From positions 2,590,501 to 2,654,500 of the forward strand of contig NZ_LCTZ01000002.1 in NCBI RefSeq assembly GCF_001413955.1: DNA of 64,000 nt, given 5' to 3'. Shown here piece after piece: positions 26,235 to 34,884 of the stretch. Below the pieces are notes generated by a model. It saw nothing but the letters and a program-made list of their open reading frames with translations, had not been told where the DNA came from and did no database searches. The position numbers were made by a program, and so were the translations under genes. Source of the DNA: Flagellimonas eckloniae. GTDB taxonomy: Bacteria > Bacteroidota > Bacteroidia > Flavobacteriales > Flavobacteriaceae. Within the stretch, counting starts at the first letter, position 1. Every line of letters starts with the position of its first letter.

Positions 26235-27110
26235 ATGGAACTATATTGGGAAAGTTTACAAAATGGTTTTATAGGTTCTTTGCAATGGACATGGAATTCT
26301 ATATTGTTTAAAGTTCCCTGGTACACCAATTATTTTTGGGGATTGATTGTAATTTCATTGTTGATCTGGGGTCTGGAAATTCTGTTCCCCTGGCGAAAAC
26401 AGCAATCCATCTTTAGAAAAGATTTTTGGTTGGATGCATTTTATATGTTCTTCAACTTCTTCATTTTTGCCATAATAATTAGCGGTATCTATAAATTTCT
26501 AGGGGTTTTATTTGGGGATTTGGGGATTACCCTAAAAAGCTTGGTGATTTTTAATCTATCCATGTGGCCCCAATGGCTACAGCTTCTTGTTTTCTTTATT
26601 GTTTTGGATTTTGTTCAATGGTTTACCCATGTGCTATTACATAAGTTTCCTTTCTTATGGCAATTTCATAAAATACACCACAGTGTAAAAGAAATGGGAT
26701 TTGCCGCTCATTTGCGGTACCATTGGATGGAAAATATACTTTACAAACCTTTAAAAACAATTGGGATTATGCTTTTGGGCGGCTTTGAACCACAGCATGC
26801 CTATATTGTTCATTTTGCAGCCATCATTATTGGACATTTGAACCATGCCAATTTAAAATTGACATGGGGGCCGCTGAAATATATACTGAACAATCCCGTA
26901 ATGCACCTATACCACCATTCCTATACTTTGCCAGATGAAAAATATGGCGTGAACTTTGGAATAAGCTTAAGCTTATGGGACTATCTTTTTAAGACCAATT
27001 ATATTCCTGAACAAAGTGGCACAATTAAATTAGGGTTCTCTGGTGATGAAACTGTGCCAAAAAGTTTCTGGAGGCAGTTAATCTATGGTTTCTCAAAAGT
27101 TAAAGAGTAG
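26235..27110 (+). CDS. Fatty acid hydroxylase / sterol desaturase family membrane protein
   Basis: A 291-residue protein with about five membrane helices and the full di-iron histidine set: H132-x3-H136, H145-x2-HH (148-149), H201-x2-H204 and H224-x2-HH (227-228). The family uses a non-haem di-iron centre to oxidise lipids with O2. Its co-regulation with sulfur genes (shared upstream site) suggests a lipid change linked to reactive sulfur, or a sulfonolipid-related step; both are guesses. Genes of this family are often found beside YeeE pairs in Bacteroidota. Confidence 0.85.
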   Translation: MELYWESLQNGFIGSLQWTWNSILFKVPWYTNYFWGLIVISLLIWGLEILFPWRKQQSIFRKDFWLDAFYMFFNFFIFAIIISGIYKFLGVLFGDLGITLKSLVIFNLSMWPQWLQLLVFFIVLDFVQWFTHVLLHKFPFLWQFHKIHHSVKEMGFAAHLRYHWMENILYKPLKTIGIMLLGGFEPQHAYIVHFAAIIIGHLNHANLKLTWGPLKYILNNPVMHLYHHSYTLPDEKYGVNFGISLSLWDYLFKTNYIPEQSGTIKLGFSGDETVPKSFWRQLIYGFSKVKE

Positions 27111-27120
27111 TTTTGCCCAT

Positions 27121-27990
27121 TCAATAGTTTTCCAAATCACCGAATTCCACAAAATCAAATTGGGGTGAGGCTTCCAAAAATTGTCGCAGTATGGCTGCGT
27201 GTCCATTGCCCATAACCACTAAAATTCTATCTTCAGTACTTTCAGTCAGTTGTATGATTTTGGAAAAAATACGTGCATTCCTGTTGTACCACCAAATGGA
27301 AAGATTGTCCGCTCCCTGAACATCTCCTGCAGTAAAATTTCCTGTGAGATAAGTGCCATAGTTTGCATTGTGCGATTCCCTACTGTTGATGTGCTTAAAA
27401 AAATCCAATATATGTACTTTATTGAGCATCTTCTCTCTGTAATTCAACCATTCTTTAGCCATATCCCAATATGGGTCTTGGGCGTTCCAATCAATTTTAT
27501 TTGTAATTGACTTTAAAAAAACCGAGTCTTTTTTATACAGGTCTTGACTTAGGGAATGTACATCAATACTATATAATGTATCCATACTAAAATCATTGAC
27601 AATTCGCATTGCAAGCTGATAGCGTTCATCCCTTTTATCCCTGTGCATTCCAGATTTATATTCCCGAAGCTTTGAAGTAGCATTCCATTTTGGTCTAGCT
27701 TCAATGGCCACTTTAGTAGGTTTAAATCGTTTAATGTATTCAACCAGTTCTGCTACTTCACTTTTCTTGGGTTCTTTTAGCACATCGATTTTATCCTCCT
27801 CCATCGTTTTAAAGCTATCCAATCCAGGATAGTGAAAATGAAAAGACCCAACCACAAGTACCTGTGCTCTTTCTTTGGGAAAAAATTCAGAAGGTGGTTT
27901 TATGCTTATTTTTTCATCATTGTCCTTTACTTGACCAAATGTCATTGAACAACATAAACAAAAAAGTGTGGAAAGGTGAAGTACTCTCAT
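27121..27990 (-). CDS. Exported DUF5694 protein (TraB/ChaN-like fold)
   Basis: A 289-residue protein with a signal peptide ending SMTFGQ. The mature start holds VLVVGSFHFHYPGLD, then KPTKVAIEARP, and near the end VVMGNGHAAILRQFL. These G-x-H and late GxGH motifs are the ones expected for the TraB/ChaN/DUF5694 group, thought to be metal-dependent peptidase-like or haem-handling proteins. It converges with the hydroxylase-family gene (10-bp gap). Specific role unknown. No Crp/Fnr-like site with the fixed spacing was found in front of it. Confidence 0.75.
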   Translation of the reverse strand: MRVLHLSTLFCLCCSMTFGQVKDNDEKISIKPPSEFFPKERAQVLVVGSFHFHYPGLDSFKTMEEDKIDVLKEPKKSEVAELVEYIKRFKPTKVAIEARPKWNATSKLREYKSGMHRDKRDERYQLAMRIVNDFSMDTLYSIDVHSLSQDLYKKDSVFLKSITNKIDWNAQDPYWDMAKEWLNYREKMLNKVHILDFFKHINSRESHNANYGTYLTGNFTAGDVQGADNLSIWWYNRNARIFSKIIQLTESTEDRILVVMGNGHAAILRQFLEASPQFDFVEFGDLENY

Positions 27991-28050
27991 CTTATAGAAT
28001 TTTATAATTCAAAGAGTAAGACACTATAAATTTGTTACAGTAAAAAAGAA

Positions 28051-28467
28051 CTAATCAATTTTTTTGCTCCATTCATCGTATCCCCCAGAATAGTCATAAA
28101 TTTTCTTGAAACCTCTTTGCTTTAATAATTCAGCAGCGCGATTGCTTCGCCCACCTTTTTTACAATAAAGGTAAACCGGTTTGGCTTTATCAAGTGTGGA
28201 GATTTGTTCTAAAAATGTTTCTTTCTGATTTATGTTGAAATTCAAGGCATCAGCTATATGTCCATTTTCATACTCCGGTTGGGTTCTCACATCTATCAAC
28301 TGTACATTTTTGCCAATACCATTCTCCTTAAGTGTTTCTTTATCAATTTTTTTGATGATTTCTTCCTGCTGGGATTGACATGAAACAAGTTGTAAAAAAC
28401 AAAAAACGAATACTATTGTCTTTAGTATACTTTTCAAAACGATAGCTATTTTAGGGTGGTGGGACAC
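28051..28467 (-). CDS. Rhodanese-domain lipoprotein
   Basis: A 138-residue protein with a lipoprotein signal (lipobox LVSC, Cys30) and one rhodanese domain. The active loop is CKKGGRS with Cys102. It should carry or transfer sulfane sulfur in the periplasm. The 5' end overlaps the CstB-like gene by 22 bp, so the two are translated from one message. The 6-residue active loop with two lysines is unusual but within the range for single-domain sulfurtransferases. Confidence 0.85.
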   Translation of the reverse strand: MSHHPKIAIVLKSILKTIVFVFCFLQLVSCQSQQEEIIKKIDKETLKENGIGKNVQLIDVRTQPEYENGHIADALNFNINQKETFLEQISTLDKAKPVYLYCKKGGRSNRAAELLKQRGFKKIYDYSGGYDEWSKKID

Positions 28468-29855
28468 ACAAAATCTGTAACTGAAATCCCAGCGTCCTTG
28501 ATTGCCTTAAAACCTCCTGCAACATCAACAAGGTTATGAATGCCTCTGCTTTTAAGGATTGATGCTGCAATAACACTACGATACCCTCCGGCACAATGCA
28601 CATAAAAGGTTTCTTTTTCAGGAAATTCCGCCAAATGGTCATTGATGAAATCCAATGGAGTTAATTTGGCACCTTCAACATGTTCTGCGTTAAATTCCGT
28701 TTCCTTCCGAACATCAAATACGGGAATCCCATTTTCCAAACGTGCCTTAAGCTCATTTGCATCTATGCTTTCTACAGTATCTTCTTCCTTTCCTGCATCC
28801 TTCCAAGCTTGTATACCTCCTTTTAAATAGCCAAGGGTGCCATCAAAACCTACTCGTGAAAGGCGTGTAATGGTCTCTTCTTCTTTTCCTTCAGGAACCA
28901 CCAAAAGAATGGGCTGTTCAACATCTGCAATCAATGCTCCCACCCATGGAGCAAAGCTTCCATCCAATCCAATAAATATAGATCTGGGCACATGTCCTTT
29001 TACAAAATCATTTTGATGTCTCACATCTAAAACTATTGCTCCAGTTTCGTTTGCAGCCGTTTCAAAAGCATCCGGTGTTAAGGCTTGTGTGCCTCTTTGT
29101 AAAACGTCATCAATATCCTCATATCCTTCCTTATTCATCTTTACATTCAAAGGAAAATATTGTGGTGGTGGCAATAGGCCATCGGTGACCTCTTTTATAA
29201 ATTCTTCTCTGGTCATGTCTGCACGTAGAGCATAATTCATTTTTTTCTGATTTCCCAACGTATCCACGGTTTCCTTCATCATATTCTTTCCACAAGCTGA
29301 GCCAGCTCCATGGGCTGGGTAAACGATAATATCATCGGCCAAGGGCATTATTTTGTTTCGGAGGCTATCAAATAAAATCCCGGCTAATTCTTCCTGGGTC
29401 ATATGGGCTACTTTCTGGGCCAGATCAGGTCTTCCTACATCTCCCAGAAATAAGGTATCCCCACTAAAAATAGCATGGTCCTTTCCTGATTCATCTTTCA
29501 GTAAAAAGGTGGTGCTTTCCATAGTATGTCCAGGAGTGTGAAGCACTTTTATAATCAAATTTCCCAACTTAAATTCTTGCCCATCCTCTGCAATGATGGT
29601 ATCAAAAGAGGGGTTTGCATTTGGGCCATACACAATTGCTGCTCCTGTTTCTTTGGAAAGTGTCACGTGTCCACTAACAAAATCGGCGTGAAAATGCGTC
29701 TCAAAAATATACTTTATGGTAGCTCCATCTTCTTTAGCTCTTTTTATATAGGGTTTCACCTCTCTTAAGGGGTCAATAATGGCAACTTCTCCTTGGCTCT
29801 CAATATAATAAGCTCCTTGTGCTAAGCACCCTGTGTATATCTGTTCAATTTTCAT
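28446..29855 (-). CDS. CstB-like persulfide dioxygenase-rhodanese fusion
   Basis: A 469-residue cytoplasmic enzyme. Residues 1-245: metallo-beta-lactamase fold of the ETHE1 type, with HFHADFVSGH (His54, His56, Asp58) and HTPGHTMES, which bind one Fe(II). Residues about 255-345: a rhodanese-like domain without Cys (LLVVPEGKEEE at the loop). Residues about 360-469: active rhodanese with HCAGGYRS (Cys near 420). This three-part plan equals CstB of Staphylococcus aureus, which oxidises persulfides and forms thiosulfate. With YeeE, SulP and rhodanese genes around it, the system detoxifies or uses sulfide and sulfane sulfur. Confidence 0.9.
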   Translation of the reverse strand: MKIEQIYTGCLAQGAYYIESQGEVAIIDPLREVKPYIKRAKEDGATIKYIFETHFHADFVSGHVTLSKETGAAIVYGPNANPSFDTIIAEDGQEFKLGNLIIKVLHTPGHTMESTTFLLKDESGKDHAIFSGDTLFLGDVGRPDLAQKVAHMTQEELAGILFDSLRNKIMPLADDIIVYPAHGAGSACGKNMMKETVDTLGNQKKMNYALRADMTREEFIKEVTDGLLPPPQYFPLNVKMNKEGYEDIDDVLQRGTQALTPDAFETAANETGAIVLDVRHQNDFVKGHVPRSIFIGLDGSFAPWVGALIADVEQPILLVVPEGKEEETITRLSRVGFDGTLGYLKGGIQAWKDAGKEEDTVESIDANELKARLENGIPVFDVRKETEFNAEHVEGAKLTPLDFINDHLAEFPEKETFYVHCAGGYRSVIAASILKSRGIHNLVDVAGGFKAIKDAGISVTDFVCPTTLK

Positions 29856-29872
29856 ATTTTCTAATTTTATTT

Positions 29873-29880
29873 CAAAGATA
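29873..29880 (-). promoter_or_regulatory. -7 element of the CstB-like operon
   Basis: TATCTTTG on the minus strand, full TAnnTTTG match; the start codon is about 14 nt from the predicted transcript start. Confidence 0.6.
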
Positions 29881-29901
29881 TTTTGCCCAATCTACTTTTA
29901 C

Positions 29902-29917
29902 AGTTACTAAAGTTACA
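29902..29917. promoter_or_regulatory. Crp/Fnr-like activator site upstream of the CstB-like gene
   Basis: AGTTACTAAAGTTACA fits TGTnAC-N4-GTnACA at nine of ten fixed positions. Its centre is exactly 33 bp from the centre of the -7 element at 29873-29880. It overlaps the last bases of the SulP gene. Confidence 0.65.
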
Positions 29918-31646
29918 AATGCTTTGTTCTGGATTGTAGTGAAATTTTCTCTTGAATCTCACTTCTTCCCTTTTGGTTGGAGCAGCAATCAACTGCTTCG
30001 AAGGTCTGTACAAAAAGGTTTTCTTTTCCAATAACATCAATAAGTCCACTGCTATAAAAAATATCCCGGGTTGGTCCAATTGCTCCGGCAATCAAAAACT
30101 GAATGTCCTTTGAATGTAAATCTTTCACAATACGTTCCAACATTGCAGCAGCGCTACTATCAATATAATTGATTGCCTCAGCATTTAGAATGACATACCT
30201 CAGGCCCACTCCTTTTAAGTCAATTTGTTTGTACAATTCCTTTTTAAAATAGTCCTTGTTGCCAAAATAAAGTTGGGCATCAAACCTAAAGATCAATGTA
30301 TTGGTATTTACCTCGACTTCTTCTTTAAAGCGGGCCACATTTTTGAAATAATTTGTTCCTTGTATTCTTCCCAACACGGCTATATGCGGATTGGATATGC
30401 GATACACCAATAACAAAAGTGAGAGTAAAACCCCTAAAACTATTCCTTCTATCAAACCAATAAAAAGGGTCATTAAAAAAGTAATCGCCAATAGGAAAAA
30501 CTCATCTTTTCTATGTTTGAAAAGGTCATTTGGATATTTAACATCTATGAGCCCTATCACGGAAACGATGATTATTGCACCGAGGACCGCAGTTGGTAAA
30601 TTGTAAAAAAGCGGTGTCAAAAACAAAAGTGTACCTGCAATGATGACAGCACTAAAGATTAGTGTCATCCCTGTTTTGGCACCTACTTGCTCATTAACGG
30701 CGGTTCGGGAAAAACTTCCAGATACCGGAAAAGATTGAAAGAGGGACCCCAAAAGATTGGAAAGTCCGAGTGCCCTAAGTTCTTGGTTGGCATCCAGTTC
30801 ATACTCTGCATGTTTTTCTTCAACGGTTTTCCCTATGGAAATGGATTCCATAAATCCAAAAAGGGCGATGGTTATAGCTATTGGTACTAATGAACCAAGT
30901 TCTGAGAGATGGATATTAGGGACTTTTAGCATGGGCAATCCTTTCGGAATTTCACCAACAACTCTCACGCCTTTTGCTTCAAGACCAAGAAATACTGCTG
31001 CAACTATACCTAAAATGACCAGTATGAGTGGAGTAGGTATCTTTTTGCTGATTCTGTTCATGAGAAGTATAAAAAGGATTGCTCCCAGGCCCAACAAAAG
31101 AACATATATATTGGTTTGATTTATGTTTCCAAAGATGTTTTCGAGTAGGGTATGAATTTTACTTGACTGGGCAAACTCAATTCCCAAAACATGCCTCACT
31201 TGCCCCAACCCAATTAATATTGCAGCGGCAGAAGTAAACCCACTAATAACTGGCTTGGATAAGAAATTGACGAAAAAGCCCATTTTCAAAAAGCCCAAAA
31301 TCAATTGAATCCCTCCAATAATCAAAGTTAAAAATAGGACGACTGAAATATAGTCTTGGATATTGGAAAGCTGCAAAGCGCCAATCCCTGCTGCAACCAA
31401 TAAGGAATCCATAGCTACGGGACCTACAGCCAATTGTCTTGATGTTCCCGTAAGAGCATAAATAAATTGTGGAACCAAGGCGGCATAAAGCCCATAAATA
31501 GGTGGCATTCCCGCAATCATTGCGTATGCCATTCCTTGCGGAATCAGCATAATACCAAGGGTGGCACCAGCAATTAAATCGTTATAAAAGAAGGAACGAT
31601 TATACTCTTTTATCCAAGATAAGATTGGAAAATACCGTTTGAACAT
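29913..31646 (-). CDS. SulP-family anion (sulfate) permease with STAS domain
   Basis: A 577-residue membrane protein with about 12-14 helices and the SulP features LIPQGMAYAMIAGMPP and the GAISVTGSFSRTA-like block (PVSGSFSRTAVNEQVGAKT). The cytoplasmic STAS domain (about 455-560) has YIDSSAAAML. The family carries sulfate, bicarbonate or related anions. Position between CstB and a Crp/Fnr regulator suggests movement of sulfate or sulfite formed from sulfide oxidation (direction inferred). It has its own Crp/Fnr-like promoter at 31663-31707. Confidence 0.9.
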   Translation of the reverse strand: MFKRYFPILSWIKEYNRSFFYNDLIAGATLGIMLIPQGMAYAMIAGMPPIYGLYAALVPQFIYALTGTSRQLAVGPVAMDSLLVAAGIGALQLSNIQDYISVVLFLTLIIGGIQLILGFLKMGFFVNFLSKPVISGFTSAAAILIGLGQVRHVLGIEFAQSSKIHTLLENIFGNINQTNIYVLLLGLGAILFILLMNRISKKIPTPLILVILGIVAAVFLGLEAKGVRVVGEIPKGLPMLKVPNIHLSELGSLVPIAITIALFGFMESISIGKTVEEKHAEYELDANQELRALGLSNLLGSLFQSFPVSGSFSRTAVNEQVGAKTGMTLIFSAVIIAGTLLFLTPLFYNLPTAVLGAIIIVSVIGLIDVKYPNDLFKHRKDEFFLLAITFLMTLFIGLIEGIVLGVLLSLLLLVYRISNPHIAVLGRIQGTNYFKNVARFKEEVEVNTNTLIFRFDAQLYFGNKDYFKKELYKQIDLKGVGLRYVILNAEAINYIDSSAAAMLERIVKDLHSKDIQFLIAGAIGPTRDIFYSSGLIDVIGKENLFVQTFEAVDCCSNQKGRSEIQEKISLQSRTKHL

Positions 31647-31662
31647 TTAGCACTTCTTTTTG

Positions 31663-31670
31663 CAAAAATA
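31663..31670 (-). promoter_or_regulatory. -7 element of the SulP gene
   Basis: TATTTTTG on the minus strand, full TAnnTTTG match, 17 bp before the start codon. Confidence 0.58.
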
Positions 31671-31691
31671 CAGTGTTAACTACTGTTTCTT

Positions 31692-31707
31692 AGTAACAAA
31701 AGAGACA
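31692..31707. promoter_or_regulatory. Crp/Fnr-like activator site upstream of SulP
   Basis: AGTAACAAAAGAGACA fits TGTnAC-N4-GTnACA at eight of ten fixed positions and is weaker than the other two sites, but its centre is again exactly 33 bp from the centre of the -7 element. Confidence 0.55.
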
Positions 31708-31711
31708 AAAG

Positions 31712-32344
31712 CTATAAATCTACAATTACAATATGGTTTCTGTGGAGTTCCAGTTTTTTCATTTTTTCCAGCTTTTTCAGTAATCTGGAAACTACAACTC
31801 TTGAGGTGTGAAGATCATACGCAATTTCCTGATGCGTACTTCGAATGCGGTTATCATTGGTAACTTCTGATTTCTTTTTAAGGTATTCCACCAGCCGCTC
31901 ATCCAAATTTTTAAAGGCAATACTATCCACTGTATGCAACAATTCGTTCAGACGATTATGATAGCTTTCAAAAACATAGTTACGCCACCCCTTATATTTT
32001 GCCATCCACTCTTCCATTTTTTGGACAGGGACCATAATAATTTTTGTTTCCGTTTCCGCAATGGCCCTGATTTCACTTTTGGTCTGTCCTAGACAACACG
32101 CCATGGTCACAGAACAGGTTTCTCCTTCTTCCAGATAATATAATAGCAATTCATCGCCTTCTTCATCTTCACGCAAAACCTTAATTGCCCCATTAAGAAG
32201 CAATGGTATTGCTCTTACATAGTTTCCAATATCCATTATGGTTTCACCTGCAGTTATTTCATGCAATTTCCCGGTCTGGGCAATTTCATCAATCAAAGGT
32301 TGTTCAAATTGTGCTCCAAAGGTGTTTAGAAGTTCCTCTTTCAT
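31712..32344 (-). CDS. Crp/Fnr-family transcriptional regulator with clustered cysteines
   Basis: A 210-residue protein from the start at 32344; the 62-residue upstream extension has no family similarity. It has a cyclic-nucleotide-type beta roll (about 25-115) and an HTH of the Crp type (THQEIAYDLHTSRVVVSRLLKKLE). The cysteines Cys77, Cys83 and Cys84 lie together in ETCSVTMACCLGQTKS at the end of the roll, where the ligand or sensor site would be. Cysteine-based sensing of persulfide or redox state is an inference. It sits at the edge of the sulfur genes and is the best candidate to bind the fixed-geometry sites at 26129, 29902 and 31692. Confidence 0.87.
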   Translation of the reverse strand: MKEELLNTFGAQFEQPLIDEIAQTGKLHEITAGETIMDIGNYVRAIPLLLNGAIKVLREDEEGDELLLYYLEEGETCSVTMACCLGQTKSEIRAIAETETKIIMVPVQKMEEWMAKYKGWRNYVFESYHNRLNELLHTVDSIAFKNLDERLVEYLKKKSEVTNDNRIRSTHQEIAYDLHTSRVVVSRLLKKLEKMKKLELHRNHIVIVDL

Positions 32345-32348
32345 AAAG

Positions 32349-32356
32349 CAAAAATA
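32349..32356 (-). promoter_or_regulatory. Possible -7 element directly at the start of the Crp/Fnr gene
   Basis: TATTTTTG on the minus strand ends 4 bp before the ATG at 32344. If it is used, the message is leaderless or nearly so. A chance match is possible because the region is AT-rich. Confidence 0.4.
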
Positions 32357-32771
32357 CCCATTAATAAGTAGTTCACCCATGAGGAAAATACAGTTGGAAA
32401 CAGAGCTTTTAAAAAACCACACTTTGGCGGGGTCCAGACAATCCACCAATGACCAAAATATGCCCGTAAGCTTACCCTTTTTTGACGATGTAAACTTGGC
32501 TGGTTGATTATTGGGTTGAAAAAGGCTCACACTTTTTTTGATAAACCTCTTCAGTAACCTTCTAAAAATAGTCCGCTACACTTAACAATAATATAAGTTT
32601 AAGTTAACACCGCAAGTTTTTAAAAACAATCACATCTAAACTTCTAAAGTCCCTAACACTATGTGTGTCAATGCCTATTAAGAATTTAAGATTCAAAAAA
32701 AAGTGGCCCATGAGTTAACATACCAATTCAATTAATGGGAGAAACAATCGGGACGTAAAGTTTACATAACA
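32357..32771. other. Intergenic region between the sulfur module and the VTC gene
   Basis: About 415 bases without a convincing gene; the minus-strand frame here is an extension of the Crp/Fnr frame with no protein-like conservation. The right part must hold the promoter of the rightward VTC operon, but no clean TAnnTTTG with a TTG was found. Confidence 0.4.
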
Positions 32772-33527
32772 TTGAAAATAGCACAAGACATAACACAACT
32801 GACCCAAAAATTATCCCCTATTTCTTTGGAAGAAATGGACGAGGTGAGATTGATGAAAAGAACAGACACCAAGTTTGTAATTCATGAAAAAGATCTGCCC
32901 TCCATTCTGGAAAGCATTCAAAATCAATATAGGATTCTTGAAACGGACAAACATAGGATAATCACCTATTCGTCATTGTATTTTGATACACCCTTAAAAA
33001 AATTCTATACGGATCATCACAATAAAAAAATCCGTAGAACAAAAATTAGAATTCGAAAATACGTGGAGTCCAATACTTGTTTTCTTGAAATTAAACAGAA
33101 AGATGGCAGAGGAAAAACCACAAAAACAAGGACTTCAATAGATGAGATTACACCAAGTTTATCCACAGATTCTTTGGAATTTATTCAAAATACAACAAAG
33201 AGAACTTTTGAGCTTGAACCCATTATTTGGAACAAATTCAATAGGATCACATTGGTCAGTAAAGCAGCCAAGGAACGTTTGACAATCGACTTAAATATAT
33301 CTTTCAAAATAAATAACTCGTTCAAGACCTACCATAATCTGGTAATTATTGAGGTGAAGCAAGAGCGCTTTAATAGAAATTCATCCATAGTACAACAATT
33401 AAAATCCAAACAGGTAAACCCTTATAGTATTAGCAAATATTGCATTGGAATGATAGGTGTTTATGATGGTTTAAAATACAATCGGTTTAAGGGCAAACTA
33501 ATTAAAATCAACAAAATAACCGCTTAA
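32772..33527 (+). CDS. VTC-domain protein (polyphosphate polymerase-like tunnel fold)
   Basis: A 251-residue protein with the triphosphate-tunnel pattern of VTC domains: LMKRTDTKFVI, a strand with SLYFDTP, TKIRIRKY, LEIKQKDGRGKTTKTR, and late VIIEVKQERF. Alternating Lys/Arg/Glu residues on these strands bind polyphosphate and metal in the fold. In yeast the VTC complex makes polyphosphate from ATP; bacterial homologues are less studied. The start used is a TTG at 32772, because the first ATG would cut into the conserved start. The order VTC-DUF4956-DUF2490-CotH is recurrent in bacteria and suggests a joined function. Confidence 0.83.
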   Translation: MKIAQDITQLTQKLSPISLEEMDEVRLMKRTDTKFVIHEKDLPSILESIQNQYRILETDKHRIITYSSLYFDTPLKKFYTDHHNKKIRRTKIRIRKYVESNTCFLEIKQKDGRGKTTKTRTSIDEITPSLSTDSLEFIQNTTKRTFELEPIIWNKFNRITLVSKAAKERLTIDLNISFKINNSFKTYHNLVIIEVKQERFNRNSSIVQQLKSKQVNPYSISKYCIGMIGVYDGLKYNRFKGKLIKINKITA

Positions 33528-33540
33528 TAGACAAAAGAAT

Positions 33541-34146
33541 ATGGAGTTTTTAGATATCCCCCTTTTTGATGATGACTTTTATAAAATGCTATTCAGGTTC
33601 GTCATCAACTTTACATTTTTAACCCTTATAATCCGATGTATTTATTATCCTTTTGCCAAGCGAAAAGATTATGTATTCACGTATTACCTAATCAGCGCTA
33701 TAGTGTTTTTCCTATGTTTTACGCTTAAAAAATATGAGCTGGATATTGGAATGGCTCTTGGGCTTTTTGCCATTTTCGGGATTATTCGTTACAGAACGGA
33801 TCCCATCCCCATAAAGGAAATGACCTATTTATTTGTGGTTATTGGAGTATCAGTCATAAACTCTTTGGCCAACAAAAAAATGAGCTATTTCGAAATTGTT
33901 GGTGCAAATATCCTCATCATTTCAATCCTTTTTTTGATAGAACGCTATTGGGCCTTAAAACAGGAAGAATCCAAATCCATTATCTATGAAAATATTGAAA
34001 ATATAAAGCCTGAGAATTATGAGACACTAAAAAGTGATTTAGAAAATAGAACAGGTCTAAACATAAACAAAGTGACCATTGGTGAGGTAGATTTTTTAAA
34101 AGATACGGCAAATGTGACCATTTTCTATTTCAATGGGAAGCAATAA
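33541..34146 (+). CDS. DUF4956 membrane protein
   Basis: A 201-residue protein with about four helices in its first 140 residues, including the family-typical LGLFAIFGIIRYRTDPIPIKEMTYLFVVIG, described here in part as the GIIRYRTDPIPIKEMTYLF block, followed by a soluble C-terminal domain with a ferredoxin-like strand pattern. It lies 13 bp after the VTC gene and 10 bp before the DUF2490 gene. DUF4956 proteins are commonly encoded with VTC domains and may form the membrane partner of the polymerase. Direct function unknown. Confidence 0.85.
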   Translation: MEFLDIPLFDDDFYKMLFRFVINFTFLTLIIRCIYYPFAKRKDYVFTYYLISAIVFFLCFTLKKYELDIGMALGLFAIFGIIRYRTDPIPIKEMTYLFVVIGVSVINSLANKKMSYFEIVGANILIISILFLIERYWALKQEESKSIIYENIENIKPENYETLKSDLENRTGLNINKVTIGEVDFLKDTANVTIFYFNGKQ

Positions 34147-34156
34147 AAAGTAGTTT

Positions 34157-34882
34157 ATGAAGAGTATAAAGCCGTATAAGAAGAGTTTTTTCTTTAGAAC
34201 ATTACTGATAAGTATACTATGTATACATACCATTCACTCACAAACCGAGGACACCAATGATTTGGAAAGCTGGAATTCAATCACCGTAAGGTACAAGCCC
34301 AATAAGAAATGGAGTTTTGAACTTCAAGAGCAATTACGATTGGATGAAAACATTTCAGAAATAAGTGAATATTTTACCCAGTTGGGTATTGAGCGTTCCA
34401 TCACCAAAAACTTTGATTTTGGTGTTGGCCTCCGGTTTATAAGGGAAAATGATAATGAAGGAAGCATCCAAGGGTATGAGAATCATTTTAGGTTCCATTT
34501 GGATGCAATGTACAAACACAAGCTAAAGCGTTTCACACTTAAATATCGTTTACGATATCAAAATAAAAATGACCTATCAATTTCAACTTCTGAAGGTGAT
34601 TATGCAAAACAAAACATACGCTTTAAAGCTGGTATGGAATACAATTTTAAAAACTGGAAGTTGGATCCCAAATTTTCGGCAGAACTGTTCAACCGTTTTC
34701 AAAAAGAAGACGACGATAACGGATTCAGTAAAATAAGATTGACGTTGGGCACAGATTATAAATTTAAAAAACTTGGAAAGCTTGGTCTGTTTTATCGTAT
34801 TGAAAAAGACTTGAATGAAACAATTCCAGAGACTACCAACATTATTGGTTTAAAATACATCTACACAATTAAAAGCAAATAA
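34157..34882 (+). CDS. DUF2490 outer-membrane beta-barrel protein
   Basis: A 241-residue protein with a signal peptide ending TIHSQT. It has WNSITVRYKPNKKWSFELQEQLRLDE and regular amphipathic strands, ending with an aromatic-poor short strand. DUF2490 proteins are small outer-membrane barrels. Its place between DUF4956 and CotH, with gaps of 10 and 2 bp, indicates a single operon that spans cytoplasm, inner membrane, outer membrane and cell surface. Confidence 0.8.
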   Translation: MKSIKPYKKSFFFRTLLISILCIHTIHSQTEDTNDLESWNSITVRYKPNKKWSFELQEQLRLDENISEISEYFTQLGIERSITKNFDFGVGLRFIRENDNEGSIQGYENHFRFHLDAMYKHKLKRFTLKYRLRYQNKNDLSISTSEGDYAKQNIRFKAGMEYNFKNWKLDPKFSAELFNRFQKEDDDNGFSKIRLTLGTDYKFKKLGKLGLFYRIEKDLNETIPETTNIIGLKYIYTIKSK

Positions 34883-34884
34883 CT

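Noticed and set aside
28033..28048. TGTTACAG box upstream of the DUF5694 gene as a further Crp/Fnr-like site
   Set aside because: Only one half-site is present, and no TAnnTTTG element lies at the 33-bp offset.
32345..32530. 62-codon extension of the Crp/Fnr gene
   Set aside because: Extension is not similar to the family, and the usual start of Crp/Fnr homologues matches 32344.
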